From the NCBI GenBank assembly GCA_029027825.1, contig CP093399.1:4216001-4280000 (forward strand): a stretch of DNA of 64,000 bases, written 5' to 3'. Below are positions 26,439 through 36,536 of this stretch, piece by piece. A program made the position numbers and the translations under genes. The notes under the pieces were generated by a model. That model did no database searches. It saw nothing but the letters and a program-made list of their open reading frames with translations, and was not told the DNA's origin. Every line of letters begins with the position of its first letter. The first letter of the stretch is position 1. The DNA comes from Rs1 sp029027825 (GTDB taxonomy: Bacteria; Pseudomonadota; Gammaproteobacteria; Pseudomonadales; Balneatricaceae).

Positions 26439-27152
26439 TTAGCCAACTAACATCGCACCGAGCATTCCCAGCATAAAGCCTAAAATAGCGCCCATCGGCG
26501 GTAGCCAGTGCTTTTTGAGTGGCACTTTAGGAGCGATGTCTTGAAAGATCGAGTAGAGAATACCCCCCGCGGCAAATAGCATCAGTGCAGAGAGAGATAC
26601 CGGTGCATCGACTAAAAAAAACAAACCAATTATCGCTGCGAGCGGCCCTAAAAAAGCCATGGCGAAGAACAGCGCAATGATTTTATTACTTGAATAGGCA
26701 CCGTTTTCGCGCAGCTCGCGAAATGCGTTAAAGCCTTCCGGCAGATTCTGCAAAGCGATGATCACTGCTAGCAGCAAGGCGCTTTCTCTATGCAGTAAAT
26801 AAGTTGCACCTAAGGCGATGGACTCGGGAATAAAATCGGCTAACATCGCGGCGAGTTGACTGGCGGGGGTGTTGTGTCTCGAGAGTAAAATGTCTAATCC
26901 CATAAAGCTGAGTCCGCCGAGAGTAAAGGCCAGACAGGCCCAGAGCGGTGCTAAATTGGCGATGCCATTAGGCACTAGTACCAATGCGACGGCTGAGAGC
27001 AAGGTGCCGCCGCCAAAGGCCATGACAGCGTGTCGAAATTCAAACTTCAACCAGTTAATACTTATATGTTCTAACTTGGCTACTAGTGCTCCAAGGGGCA
27101 TGGCAATGCCTGCCAAAAAGGCTAACAGCATTACTGAGACAACAACTGACAT
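26439..27152 (-). CDS. ZIP-family divalent metal transporter
   Basis: An inner-membrane ZIP transporter, probably for zinc or another divalent cation, of about 237 residues and eight helices. The metal-site helices are visible as LADFIPESIALG (helix 4 region) and ALQNLPEGFNAF (helix 5 region), separated by a short loop. The loop between helices 3 and 4 has LLSRHNTPASQ. I prefer the ATG ending at 27152; an in-frame GTG at 27164 adds four residues and lacks an upstream ribosome-binding site. It is alone on its strand. Confidence 0.87.
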   Translation of the reverse strand: MSVVVSVMLLAFLAGIAMPLGALVAKLEHISINWLKFEFRHAVMAFGGGTLLSAVALVLVPNGIANLAPLWACLAFTLGGLSFMGLDILLSRHNTPASQLAAMLADFIPESIALGATYLLHRESALLLAVIIALQNLPEGFNAFRELRENGAYSSNKIIALFFAMAFLGPLAAIIGLFFLVDAPVSLSALMLFAAGGILYSIFQDIAPKVPLKKHWLPPMGAILGFMLGMLGAMLVG

Positions 27153-27164
27153 TACAATTCTCAC

Positions 27165-27603
27165 ACTAACAGTATTTTAGACAAGCCAGCAGAGCGTTAA
27201 ACAAATTGCTGGCACCTGTTATTGTCAAGCATCTCGATCAGTGACGCAAATCTATTATTGAGAGGCTTCTTCGCTAAAATTATTTGCAGCGGATGATGGT
27301 TGGTGGATGGGAACCACTAGGAGTCTGTCTAGCTTGACCGATCGCAGTAGCTTAGCGTTAAGTCCACAGGCTCTTAGAGGCCATGAACTCTGTCTGAAAT
27401 TGAATGGTGAGGTTGGCGAGGGAAACATCCAGAAGGCGTAGGAGGGGTGTCCAGTGGGATATTTAAGTTAAAGAGTGGTAGCGCCGGAGCATCCTATATC
27501 TGGATCAAGAAGAGGGAGTGAAACGCTAATTTTATCAAACCCAAGTTAATACTTGGATTTGATAAAATTTAGCTATATCTGCTCGAAACCGGGATGCAGC
27601 TGG
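27165..27603. other. Intergenic region with a 17-bp inverted repeat
   Basis: TTTTATCAAACCCAAGT at 27530-27546 pairs with ACTTGGATTTGATAAAA at 27551-27567, 16 of 17 positions, loop TAAT. It lies 36 bases after the putA stop codon on the minus strand and may end or stabilise the putA message, although no long T run follows. The rest of the 439-base gap shows nothing recognisable. Confidence 0.55.
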
Positions 27604-30600
27604 TTAATCTTCTACCGCGCCTATTAAGCTGGCATTGCCACCAGCTGCTGTGGTGTCTACACAAAGATGGCGTTCTAAGATAAAGCGCTCTTTAGCAGCT
27701 TCGTTAATCAGCGGCAGCAGGGCGCCTTGACGCTCAGCGAGTGCCAGGCGATAGTCGCGTAGCTCGCCGGCAGTATAATCACTGGCAATCGCGCTGATTC
27801 CCTGCATGCTGGAGAGCGATAGTGCCGACAGTTTTCCGACTACAATCGACAGCGGCACACCTTGATTCGCGGCCAGTTCGTTGATCGCGTTTAATGTACT
27901 GCTAGTAACCTCAGCGTCTGCTAGTACCATCACGACACTGTTGCCTTGTGACAGCGCGCATAAACTAAGCGCGAAGCTGCTGGCAAAACTTACACCTAAG
28001 CACAGCACTAAACCTCGGGGAACTTCAGATAAGACGTTTAGCTCACCGGTAGGTCCTGGCATCGTCTGCGGTGGAGTCGCCTCGGCGATCGCGGCTAATA
28101 GCTGTGGGTCATCGCTGTTCGATGTGGCTAAATTTTTGAGTATAGCCACTTGATCAGTGACTGTCGGCCAATTTGCCGCGATTTTTGAGCCCTGCAGTTT
28201 ATCAATACATTGCTGTACTTTACTTTGCGGGATTGAGTCGCTGACTGGTGTTGTTTGGCCGGTGGCTGCATCGCTCACTGAGCTCGCCTTGAGGAAGCGC
28301 TTTAAGTAGTGGGGGCCGCCTGCTTTCGGGCCCGTTCCCGATAATCCTTCTCCACCGAAAGGCTGCGAGCCAACGATCGCGCCTATTTGATTGCGGTTTA
28401 CGTAAGTGTTACCCGCGTGTACGTTACTGATTAGCTGTTGGACACGAGTATCAACCCGGCTATGCAAACCAAAGGTTAAACCATACTGCTGTTGGTTAAT
28501 AGTATCGACGACCTTGTTAATATCTTTGCCTTTGAATGTGGCGACATGCAAGATCGGGCCGAAAATCTCTTCACCCAATTCTTCAATCCCAGAGACCTGC
28601 AACACAGTCGGTGCAATAAATAATCCTGATTTAGGGGTGTCTATGGTTTTTAGTAACTTGCCTTTCGCCTTAAAAGCCGCGCAGTGTTGTTCAATTTTTT
28701 GCTTGGCCGCAAGGTCGATAACTGGGCCAATATCAGAACTGAGTAACCAGGGATTACCCAAAGTTAGCTGCTCCATAGCACCGTACAACATAGTGAGCAG
28801 CTCATCGGCAATTTCCTCTTGTAAATACAGCATCCGCAGTGCTGAACAGCGCTGACCAGCACTTTGGAAAGAAGAGGCCAGTACATCTCTAACCACTTGC
28901 TCTGGGAGTGCGGTAGAGTCGACGATCATCGCATTTAGCCCGCCGGTCTCGGCAATTAAAGGCGCGTCGGGAGCTAAGTTAGCCGCCATCATTTTGTTGA
29001 TGCGCTGGGCAGTGGCGGTTGAGCCAGTAAAGCAGATTCCGGCAATCCGCGAATCGCTACATAACTGTGCACCGACCAGTGCGCCTGTGCCTGGTAAAAG
29101 TTGGATGGCGTCTTTAGGAATTCCAGCCAAATGCATTAGTTCAACGGCCTTTGCTGCAATTAGCACTGTTTGCTCAGCGGGCTTTGCCAGTACCGTATTA
29201 CCAGCGGCCAGCGCTGCTAATACCTGTCCAGAAAAAATCGCGAGCGGGAAGTTCCAGGGAGAAATACAAGTGATAACCCCGCGACCACTGCTGTCAGCGG
29301 CAGTTTTTATGGCTTGCACGGCGTAGTAACGTGCGAAATCAATAGCTTCGCGGAGCTCACCAACCGCATCTAGCAAGGTTTTGCCCGCCTCTCTGGTGGC
29401 TAGAGCGAAAAATTCATTGGCGTGCTCTTCGTATAAATCGGCGAGCTTATTTAAGCAGTTCGCACGGTGTTCAGCACTCTGCTTATTCCACTCTTCAAAG
29501 CCGGTAACTGCCGCGGTAATCGCCGCATCAACTTCTGTTGCATTCGCCTCATGTACAGTACCTACAAGATCTTCTGGGTCTGCAGGGTTGTAGATGCTGA
29601 CTAGCTCGCGGCTCTCTACAGTGCTGGGATTAGCCAGCATCGGCGCGGCATGCCATTGGAAGCGGTTGAAAGCGATTCTCTGGCTATCGATTTCAGCCAC
29701 GGTTGTATAATCGGTAACGTCCCAGCCCTTGGCGTTAACTCGCTCTTCTCCGTACAAATCCGTTGGCAGCGGAATCATTTGGCTGGCAATTTTATCGCCT
29801 AAATTTAATACGGCAGTCATCGGATCTTTGGCTATATCCTCGGGCTTAATGCTTGTGTCGACGATTTGGTTGACAAAAGAGCTATTGGCACCGTTTTCCA
29901 ATAGGCGCCGCACCAAGTAAGCCAGTAAATCCTTATGAGCACCGACCGGTGCATAGACTCTACAGCTAGTTTTGTGCTCGATTAAAACTTGATGATGCAG
30001 AGATTCCCCCATGCCATGTAATCTTTGAAATTCATACTGGTCAGACTGCAAGTCCTTGGCTAAAAGCAGTACCGCAGTGACGGTGTGCGCGTTGTGCGTG
30101 GCAAATTGTGGATAGATTCGATCGGTCATAGCGATCAGTTTTTTAGCGCAACAGATGTAGGACACGTCGGAGTTGAGCTTGCGGGTAAAGACCGGATAAC
30201 CGGATAGACCCAATACTTGAGCGCGCTTGATTTCGGCATCCCAATACGCGCCTTTGACCAGACGGACCATTATTTTTCGATCTAGTTTTTTAGCCAGCGC
30301 ATACAGCCAATCTAAAATGAAACTCGCTCGCGGACCGAAAGCTTGTACTACTACACCAAAACCATCCCAGTTTTTTAGGGTGGGGGAAGAGAGCACTGCC
30401 TCGATCACATCGAGCGATAAATCTAAACGATCCGCCTCTTCAGCGTCAATGTTAAAGCCCATATTGTCAGCTTTAGCTTGCTGCGCCAGCAATAAGGTTC
30501 TGGGGACTAGCTGCTGCAAAACTTGTTCTTTTTGCGGGTATTCATAGCGTGAGTACAAGGCGGATAGCTTGACTGATATACCCGGATTTTTTCTGATATC

Positions 30601-31305
30601 TTGATCATTACAAGACTTAGATAACTCGGATATCGCCTGTGAGTATGAGGCTAGGTAGCGTAGCGCATCTTTTTCGGTGCGTGCTGCCTCCCCTAGCATA
30701 TCGTAAGAATATGAATAACCTTGTTTTTCGAACTTCTTCGCTCTCTTGCAGGCCTCTGCGATGTCGCGGCCCAGCACAAACTGGCTGCCAAGCTCTTTCA
30801 TGGCTTGTGCCACTGCGACCCGTACTACCGGCTCGCCCAATTTTTTGACTAGCGAGCGGATCGAGTTGGCAATATTTTTTTCTGGGTTAGCCCCTTTGAC
30901 AGGGGCAATCACTTGTCCGGTAAACAGCAGCGCCCAAGTCGATGAATTGACCAGCGATGAATTGGAGCTACCTAAGTGACTGTACCAGTTACCACTGGTG
31001 ATTTTGTCTTCGATTAAAGCATCGATAGTGTAAGAGTCAGGCACGCGCAGTAGCGCTTCAGCTAAGCACATTAGCGCCACTCCTTCCTTGGTGGTTAGGC
31101 CGTACTCAGCGAGGAACTTTTCCATCATTGATGGCTTGCCAGAAGCGCGTACTTTAGTGACTAGTTGCGCAGCTTGAGTAGAGATTTCCAGACGCAAAAC
31201 GACACTAATAACACCAACGTCAATCAACTGTAATAACACACCATGTTCAGCGGCTACATCATGATTGAGAAGGTGTTGACGGATAGTGGTAAGTGAATGG
31301 GTCAT
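27604..31305 (-). CDS. putA: Bifunctional proline dehydrogenase / P5C dehydrogenase
   Basis: PutA oxidises proline to glutamate in two steps (FAD then NAD+). From the ATG at 31305, with GGAG 6 bases upstream, it is 1233 residues. The proline dehydrogenase barrel includes EEADRLDLSLDVIEAVLSS and YLVRRLLENGANSSFVNQ. The aldehyde dehydrogenase has ISPWNFPLAIFSGQV, ETGGLNAMIVDS and the catalytic Cys in SAGQRCSALR. A C-terminal dehydrogenase-like domain follows, as in long PutAs. The N-terminal ribbon-helix-helix repressor domain found in E. coli PutA (1320 residues) is absent, so control must come from elsewhere; an Lrp-type gene lies about 1.9 kb away. Confidence 0.97.
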   Translation of the reverse strand: MTHSLTTIRQHLLNHDVAAEHGVLLQLIDVGVISVVLRLEISTQAAQLVTKVRASGKPSMMEKFLAEYGLTTKEGVALMCLAEALLRVPDSYTIDALIEDKITSGNWYSHLGSSNSSLVNSSTWALLFTGQVIAPVKGANPEKNIANSIRSLVKKLGEPVVRVAVAQAMKELGSQFVLGRDIAEACKRAKKFEKQGYSYSYDMLGEAARTEKDALRYLASYSQAISELSKSCNDQDIRKNPGISVKLSALYSRYEYPQKEQVLQQLVPRTLLLAQQAKADNMGFNIDAEEADRLDLSLDVIEAVLSSPTLKNWDGFGVVVQAFGPRASFILDWLYALAKKLDRKIMVRLVKGAYWDAEIKRAQVLGLSGYPVFTRKLNSDVSYICCAKKLIAMTDRIYPQFATHNAHTVTAVLLLAKDLQSDQYEFQRLHGMGESLHHQVLIEHKTSCRVYAPVGAHKDLLAYLVRRLLENGANSSFVNQIVDTSIKPEDIAKDPMTAVLNLGDKIASQMIPLPTDLYGEERVNAKGWDVTDYTTVAEIDSQRIAFNRFQWHAAPMLANPSTVESRELVSIYNPADPEDLVGTVHEANATEVDAAITAAVTGFEEWNKQSAEHRANCLNKLADLYEEHANEFFALATREAGKTLLDAVGELREAIDFARYYAVQAIKTAADSSGRGVITCISPWNFPLAIFSGQVLAALAAGNTVLAKPAEQTVLIAAKAVELMHLAGIPKDAIQLLPGTGALVGAQLCSDSRIAGICFTGSTATAQRINKMMAANLAPDAPLIAETGGLNAMIVDSTALPEQVVRDVLASSFQSAGQRCSALRMLYLQEEIADELLTMLYGAMEQLTLGNPWLLSSDIGPVIDLAAKQKIEQHCAAFKAKGKLLKTIDTPKSGLFIAPTVLQVSGIEELGEEIFGPILHVATFKGKDINKVVDTINQQQYGLTFGLHSRVDTRVQQLISNVHAGNTYVNRNQIGAIVGSQPFGGEGLSGTGPKAGGPHYLKRFLKASSVSDAATGQTTPVSDSIPQSKVQQCIDKLQGSKIAANWPTVTDQVAILKNLATSNSDDPQLLAAIAEATPPQTMPGPTGELNVLSEVPRGLVLCLGVSFASSFALSLCALSQGNSVVMVLADAEVTSSTLNAINELAANQGVPLSIVVGKLSALSLSSMQGISAIASDYTAGELRDYRLALAERQGALLPLINEAAKERFILERHLCVDTTAAGGNASLIGAVED

Positions 31306-31586
31306 AGATAGCTCCAACAAGATTTATTTAGGGAGATTCTAGCAACTAACCGCTAGGAGATTTACTTAATAACAGTCATTAACTATTATTAATCTCTATA
31401 CTTTGCTTGATGTTTAGATGAATTGCTAATAACTACGGTGAGGAATAGATAATTTGTTTGATTCGCGGGGCGGTTATTAGCCGCCGCTAGCATTGAGCGG
31501 CTGAACACGGCTGCAGTATCTATATAGGCTAGTGTTACTTTTTAGCATATGCCCGTGCAAGCTTAATCTGAACGTCAAAGCAGCGC

Positions 31587-32864
31587 TTAAAAAGCACCGC
31601 CCTCGGGCCGAACGCCATTCTCCTGCTGCCTGTCAGCACGTTTTTGTTGCCAGAGTAGTATGGGTAGTAAAAACAGTTGCATAACCAAAGCATACAACAT
31701 GCCACTGCCTATCGAGTATGCGATGGCGATAAAGAATAGGCAGCTGATTAACACTAAGGGTATATATTTACGCTTTAATAATTGTAGCGCAGCCAGCATA
31801 GTGGCGCTGTAGATGATCACAAAAACGCCATTGGTCCAAATCATTAACTGTTCTAAATTCAAGCTGTAAATAAAAGTGCAGCTAATCGCGATCATCATAG
31901 TTACGATGATCGCCATTAGTGCTCTCACGGGGACATGATGACTATTTAGGCGGGTAAAATAAGCCGGCAATACACGATCTAGACTGAAGCTGTGTAACAG
32001 TCGAGATGCTCCTGCAATATACACATTGACTGTGGCCAGCCCGCTTGCAATGCCCAGTATGCCGATTACTTGGGCGCCGTAGCCACCGAATAATTGATCA
32101 AAAATATCGACGAAGCCCAGTTTACTGTGATTTGGCAAGGCGAGCAGTAAGTAAGTACAAGCTATATAAATGACTCCTACCAGCACAGTGCCTAACATCA
32201 TGGCCGCGAGCATATCTTTTTTTGGATCTTTAAAATCATTGGCCAAATGTGACATAGCTTCAACCCCAAGAAAACTCCAAAAAGCGATCCCTACAGCGCC
32301 TAGCACTGGGTCTAATTCGACCGCTGCTAAATTATTGGCGAGTGTATACTGTTGAATTTCTGCCCCCGAAAGAAGCAGCATCAGCGCCACGATAGCGACA
32401 ATGATCAAAGTTAAAGAGAACTGTAATTTGGCAGAGACATTAATGCCTTTCAGATTGAGCAATAAAATCAACAAGGTAATCGCTAGCTGGATAGGTAATT
32501 CCAAGCTGGTAGGTATCTCAACCATTACTGACAGAAATGTATAGCTAATGAGCATTGCGGCAGCGCTGCCGATTGGGATTAACAGTAAAAAACTTAAACC
32601 AATACAGCGTCCAGCCAAACTGCCAAAGGCTTTTTCAATAAAATGTGCTGGACCGCCAGCGTGTGGGTAGAGGCTGGAGAGGCGCCCAAACACCAAAGTC
32701 ACAGGAATGATCGCTAAAGTCAGTAGCACCCATGCCCACAGAGCCCCAGTTCCTGCCAGTTCTACGGTTATTTGCGGCAGGATAAACACGCCAGTACCTA
32801 GTAGTGTCGTAGCCATAAGGCCTGCGCCTTGCCAGCGACCTATAGTGCCTTGAGTTTTTTGCAT
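31587..32864 (-). CDS. yjeH: APC-family amino acid permease, YjeH-like
   Basis: A 425-residue inner-membrane protein with about twelve helices. The N-terminus has GLMATTLLGTGVFILPQI and LSSLYPHAGGPAHFIEKAFG, closely like E. coli YjeH, an exporter of methionine and branched-chain amino acids. FWSFLGVEAMSHLANDFKDP is the usual APC helix 6-7 region. It is divergent from an Lrp/AsnC regulator, which is consistent with amino-acid-responsive control (inference). Confidence 0.85.
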   Translation of the reverse strand: MQKTQGTIGRWQGAGLMATTLLGTGVFILPQITVELAGTGALWAWVLLTLAIIPVTLVFGRLSSLYPHAGGPAHFIEKAFGSLAGRCIGLSFLLLIPIGSAAAMLISYTFLSVMVEIPTSLELPIQLAITLLILLLNLKGINVSAKLQFSLTLIIVAIVALMLLLSGAEIQQYTLANNLAAVELDPVLGAVGIAFWSFLGVEAMSHLANDFKDPKKDMLAAMMLGTVLVGVIYIACTYLLLALPNHSKLGFVDIFDQLFGGYGAQVIGILGIASGLATVNVYIAGASRLLHSFSLDRVLPAYFTRLNSHHVPVRALMAIIVTMMIAISCTFIYSLNLEQLMIWTNGVFVIIYSATMLAALQLLKRKYIPLVLISCLFFIAIAYSIGSGMLYALVMQLFLLPILLWQQKRADRQQENGVRPEGGAF

Positions 32865-33232
32865 ATCTAGTATTATCCTGATTTATAGTTTTTTAGCAGC
32901 TTGGCTAGCTCAGGTCTAATCCTGACTGTTCGCAGCAGCTTAATTGTATGTTCGACCAGCTCAGTATCTAAAGTGTTCTTATGCCGCAATGTTGAGCCGC
33001 CAATGATGCAGTGATTATAACCAGATTATCAGCACAATCTGTGCGACTAGCCCTGCATTATGTCAGGAATTATTGGCAAACTGTCGTATTTTCAACAGTA
33101 ACCGTCTAAAGTAGTCGCCACTCAGCGAATGCCATCGTTAAGCGCAGCCGATAGACGCTGTAAAATAGTCTCTTATCGCTGAAAACCAGAGTAACTGATT
33201 GATTTTTTGGGCTTGCTAAAGAGGTTTTAATA
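32865..33232. other. Divergent control region between permease and Lrp-type gene
   Basis: A 368-base gap from which both flanking genes are transcribed outward. It should hold both promoters and probably Lrp-family binding sites, but I could not pick out a convincing palindrome. GAGGT at 33219-33223 is the ribosome-binding site of the Lrp-type gene. Confidence 0.4.
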
Positions 33233-33670
33233 TTGGATAAATTTGATACAGCAATTATTCAGGCACTGAGAGAAGATGCACGTCAAAGTGTTTCCAGTAT
33301 AGCTGAACAGGTAAATTTATCCCGAACCTCTGTCTCAGCACGGATTAAAGCACTGGAAAAAAGCCAAGTGATTAGAGGCTATCAAGTACTGCTTTCAGAA
33401 TCTCAAAAAACCGCAGTCAGCGCCTATTTTGAAATCCAATACGTGTCGTCTTGCTGCGCTCAAGTACTCGATGTTTTTAAAGATATCCCCGAAATAATAA
33501 CTTGCCACGGAATCACCGGTGACATGGATTTACTGGTATTTGTAAAAGCTCCAAGTATGCAGCGCCTGCACCAGATTCGGGAATATATCGATACTAATAG
33601 TAAAATATCGAAAATGAAAACGCATGTGGTGATGAGCGAGTGGATCAATAATCGTGGCGATGGTGTTTAG
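33233..33670 (+). CDS. Lrp/AsnC-family transcriptional regulator
   Basis: A 145-residue regulator with a TTG start and GAGGT upstream. Residues 1-60 are the AsnC-type helix-turn-helix (LDKFDTAIIQALREDARQSV, then SSIAEQVNLSRTSVSARIKA), and residues 65-140 are the RAM ligand-binding domain (CHGITGDMDLLVFVKA). Family members sense amino acids and form octamers. Divergent placement next to a YjeH-like exporter, with putA beyond it, suggests amino-acid export or catabolism as target (inference). Confidence 0.92.
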   Translation: MDKFDTAIIQALREDARQSVSSIAEQVNLSRTSVSARIKALEKSQVIRGYQVLLSESQKTAVSAYFEIQYVSSCCAQVLDVFKDIPEIITCHGITGDMDLLVFVKAPSMQRLHQIREYIDTNSKISKMKTHVVMSEWINNRGDGV

Positions 33671-33849
33671 GGCACGCTTAGCAGTTTGCTCTATTTCAAT
33701 TGTTTAATGGAAGTGGTTGCATTTTTGCCGACACGGATTAAACTTTCGCCTGCTGATTAAAACTGCTCAAAGCAATTTTGTAGAGCCGGTTGCCGCAATG
33801 GCTTTTGCGACAGCTCAGCCTCATTTCATTACTTTACGTTGGATTTAAC

Positions 33850-35091
33850 ATGCAAGTCCTTTTAATACTACTCGCTTTCGTCGCTTTTTTAACCATTGTT
33901 TTTGAAGAAGTTATCCATGTTAACAAAGCAAAAACAACTCTTTTTCTCGGTGCCTTATCCTGGATTTTGCTATTTATTTTCCCTCAGCATGGGCTTAGTC
34001 GAGCGGATATTCAAAGTGCTTTTAATGAGAATCTACTAGAGATAGCTACGCTCTGGTTGTTTTTAATGGCCGCTATGACTTTCGTCGCCTATTTAAATCA
34101 TCAAGGTTTGATTGAATCGATGATTTATCGGCTGCTACCGGCAAAAATTAGTGAAAAAAAGTTACTGTTTTTAGTCTCGATATTCTCTTTCGTCTTTTCA
34201 TCTCTATCGGACAATATTACCGCGACACTGGTCTCCATGACCTTGGTGTTATCTTTAAAACTGCCGGTCAAAAACGCGATAAAATTTACCGTCTTGGTGG
34301 TGTTCTCGGTTAACTCAGGAGGCGTATCACTGATCACTGGTGATGTTACAACGCTGATGATTTTCCTGGAGGGCAAAGTAGCAATTCAGGATTTACTATG
34401 GCTGTCTATCCCCTCTTTTATTAGTGTGATGGCGCTGAGCTTGATGCTATCGTTCACTTTAGATGGCGAAATAAGCATCGCCAACAAAAAAACCTCTGAA
34501 GATTTAGTCGGCAAGCGGATCGCCGCCATATTTTTAGCGACCATCTTTGCCACTATATTACTGAATGTCTACGCACAAGTTCCCCCAGTTTTAACCTTCT
34601 TGTTTGGTCTATCTATCATGTTTCTGGTGGGTCGCTTTTGCTATCGCGGCGACAAAAGAGATGACATGCTGGAATATATTCGAGCGATTGAATACGACAC
34701 ACTACTGTTTTTCTTAGGAATTTTATTGCTAGTGGGAATGTTGAAGGAAATACAAGTACTCGACTCTCTAGTGCAGTTGTACCAAATTATGCCGATAGAC
34801 TATGCAAACTATACGATGGGGCTAATTTCAGCACTGGTGGATAATGTGCCACTCACAGCCGCAGTACTTAAATCGAGTATCGCCATGCAGCCGTCGCAGT
34901 GGCTCTCCTTAACTTATAGTGTCGGTGTCGGTGGATCGTTATTGGTGATTGGTTCAGCAGCGGGTATCGTTGCCATGAGCAAGGTCAGCGGGCTGAATTT
35001 CTTTTCCTATATGCGCTACTTCGCGGTACTGTTGATTGCTTATACTTTAGGTTTTATCGGCAGTGTACTGGTGGGTAATTTCTTGTATTAA
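33850..35091 (+). CDS. nhaD: Na+/H+ antiporter NhaD
   Basis: A 413-residue inner-membrane antiporter of the ArsB/NhaD superfamily, exporting Na+ or Li+ in exchange for protons, common in marine and halotolerant bacteria. Motifs include FEEVIHVNKAKTTLFLGALS near the start, SLSDNITATLVSMTLV, and GLISALVDNVPLTAAVL in the second half. I chose the ATG 33850 because it begins the conserved first helix; upstream in-frame ATG 33790 adds a poorly matched extension. No strong ribosome-binding site was seen. Confidence 0.92.
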   Translation: MQVLLILLAFVAFLTIVFEEVIHVNKAKTTLFLGALSWILLFIFPQHGLSRADIQSAFNENLLEIATLWLFLMAAMTFVAYLNHQGLIESMIYRLLPAKISEKKLLFLVSIFSFVFSSLSDNITATLVSMTLVLSLKLPVKNAIKFTVLVVFSVNSGGVSLITGDVTTLMIFLEGKVAIQDLLWLSIPSFISVMALSLMLSFTLDGEISIANKKTSEDLVGKRIAAIFLATIFATILLNVYAQVPPVLTFLFGLSIMFLVGRFCYRGDKRDDMLEYIRAIEYDTLLFFLGILLLVGMLKEIQVLDSLVQLYQIMPIDYANYTMGLISALVDNVPLTAAVLKSSIAMQPSQWLSLTYSVGVGGSLLVIGSAAGIVAMSKVSGLNFFSYMRYFAVLLIAYTLGFIGSVLVGNFLY

Positions 35092-35125
35092 TCGAGCACT
35101 GGGCTTATTGGGCATATTCACTTAA

Positions 35126-36088
35126 TCATTCAGTGCTGCTATCGGTGCGTTTCACTGCCGCCGAGCTGAGCGGCTGAATAGTCGCGGCAGCGTCTAAAAA
35201 TTTATCTTCGGTACTAGTGTCCTGATCTTCAGGCTCTTGTTCCTTCATAGTTGTCGGTCTTTCAGTAGAGGATGGAGCAGTGGGCGACGGGGACTCTTGC
35301 GCTTCATCCGTTTCTATCTCCGCGACGTCGACATAGTTTTCGTGCCACTTTAGATTGCGGTGATTAAAGCCATTTTGCACTATAGGTTTGATCACCTCAA
35401 AGTAAGGTGAAACATCAAAGTCGCGCGGTGCGAATAAGCTTGGATCGCGACGCCGATGCAGCTTTTGGTAATTGCTGATACGCTCAGAATCAGTCGGATT
35501 TACATAGGTAACATCCGGCAGGATCGGGTAATTTATCGATTGAAAAGCCTGGGCGATAAGCGATGAACAAATGGCTCTGGTCGGGTCGCCACTGCCTAGT
35601 GAAAAAGCTTTTCTACGCCATCTAATCGGGATCGGAGGGGTGGGAATAAGGTAGCGGGCTAAATCAAAAATATTTTTCAAATCGTAGCTGTTGCCGATTC
35701 TCGCAACGGCAAACTGCAGTACTTGCTCTATTTCACTTTCAGAGAGACCTATAGGTCTGCAGATGCGGCTGTGTTGATCGCTGTACATGCTGAGAGGCAC
35801 AGCTCTGACTCCATTTTCGATATCTACTTCTAACAGTGATAACGCCTCTGCACCCGCTTCACCGCCTAAGTGATCGCCAATGTAGAGAATCGCATGTGAC
35901 CAGGTAGATTGGGTAAAGATCTTGATGCTGGTACTGAATCGGCTGGTGCCCTCAAACAACAAGATATCCCCTTTGCGCAGAGTTCTCTGCCATCGTTGCG
36001 GATTGCTGGTTGAGAACAGATCTTCCTTGGCATGTGGCTTGGAAAGGAAATGAGCGAGCTTGCGTCCCAAATAACTAAAAAATTGCAC
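35126..36088 (-). CDS. YiiX/YebB-like NlpC/P60-type cysteine hydrolase
   Basis: A 320-residue protein. Residues about 35-205 resemble the YiiX family of permuted papain-fold hydrolases: LRKGDILLFEG, the His in STWSHAILYIGD, and the Cys in AICSSLIAQAF. In permuted NlpC/P60 enzymes His precedes Cys, as here. Residues 240-320 are low-complexity, acidic and Thr/Pro/Ser-rich with no recognised domain. Substrate unknown; amide or ester hydrolysis is assumed from the family. Confidence 0.85.
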   Translation of the reverse strand: MQFFSYLGRKLAHFLSKPHAKEDLFSTSNPQRWQRTLRKGDILLFEGTSRFSTSIKIFTQSTWSHAILYIGDHLGGEAGAEALSLLEVDIENGVRAVPLSMYSDQHSRICRPIGLSESEIEQVLQFAVARIGNSYDLKNIFDLARYLIPTPPIPIRWRRKAFSLGSGDPTRAICSSLIAQAFQSINYPILPDVTYVNPTDSERISNYQKLHRRRDPSLFAPRDFDVSPYFEVIKPIVQNGFNHRNLKWHENYVDVAEIETDEAQESPSPTAPSSTERPTTMKEQEPEDQDTSTEDKFLDAAATIQPLSSAAVKRTDSSTE

Positions 36089-36256
36089 AATATACTCCTG
36101 GTAAGCTGGTCAAAATTACAATTTTTACTCTTGATCAGTGGTGCAAACTGTCCTTTTAAATAGTGCTAGCTGCTGAAATAATTTATCCTCAGGGTGAAGA
36201 CTAGAACTGTAATACTGACAAAACCAAGCGTATAGCTGAGAATAAAAAAGTTACTA

Positions 36257-36330
36257 TAAGAGTTCAGCATAACGTTACCAGCTAAGGTAAGACAAGTAAA
36301 AAATCGGCGAAAGGCGGAGTCATCCCAGCT
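36257..36330. repeat. Family-1 element, one-ended relic
   Basis: AGTTCAGCATAACGTTACCA followed by GGTAAGACAAGTAAAAAATC and GGCGAAAGGCGGAGTCAT matches, with changes, the reverse complement of the right arm of the copy at 5594-5773. No matching left end is clear. It lies in the 448-base gap upstream of tdk; the rest of that gap holds the tdk promoter region and nothing else identifiable. Confidence 0.55.
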
Positions 36331-36536
36331 CTTTTTATGAATATTATAGTTATAAATATAACATGTTGAGCTGGTGTTTTAGCGCACCGACAGCGCAGTG
36401 GCTGGCTAAAGTCATGTTATGATGACCTTTTATTAATCATCGCTGAGTGAGTGCATTCAGCTTATTACTGAGAATCCGCGCAACAAGTTATCACAGGGAA
36501 GATGTGGGACTTGTTCAGAGGCTTCCTAAGGTACAA

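Noticed and set aside
36494..36532. Similarity between the tdk upstream region and 59314-59352 (CAGGGAAGAT and following)
   Set aside because: Only about 70 percent similar over 39 bases and without ends or structure; may be chance or an old repeat.
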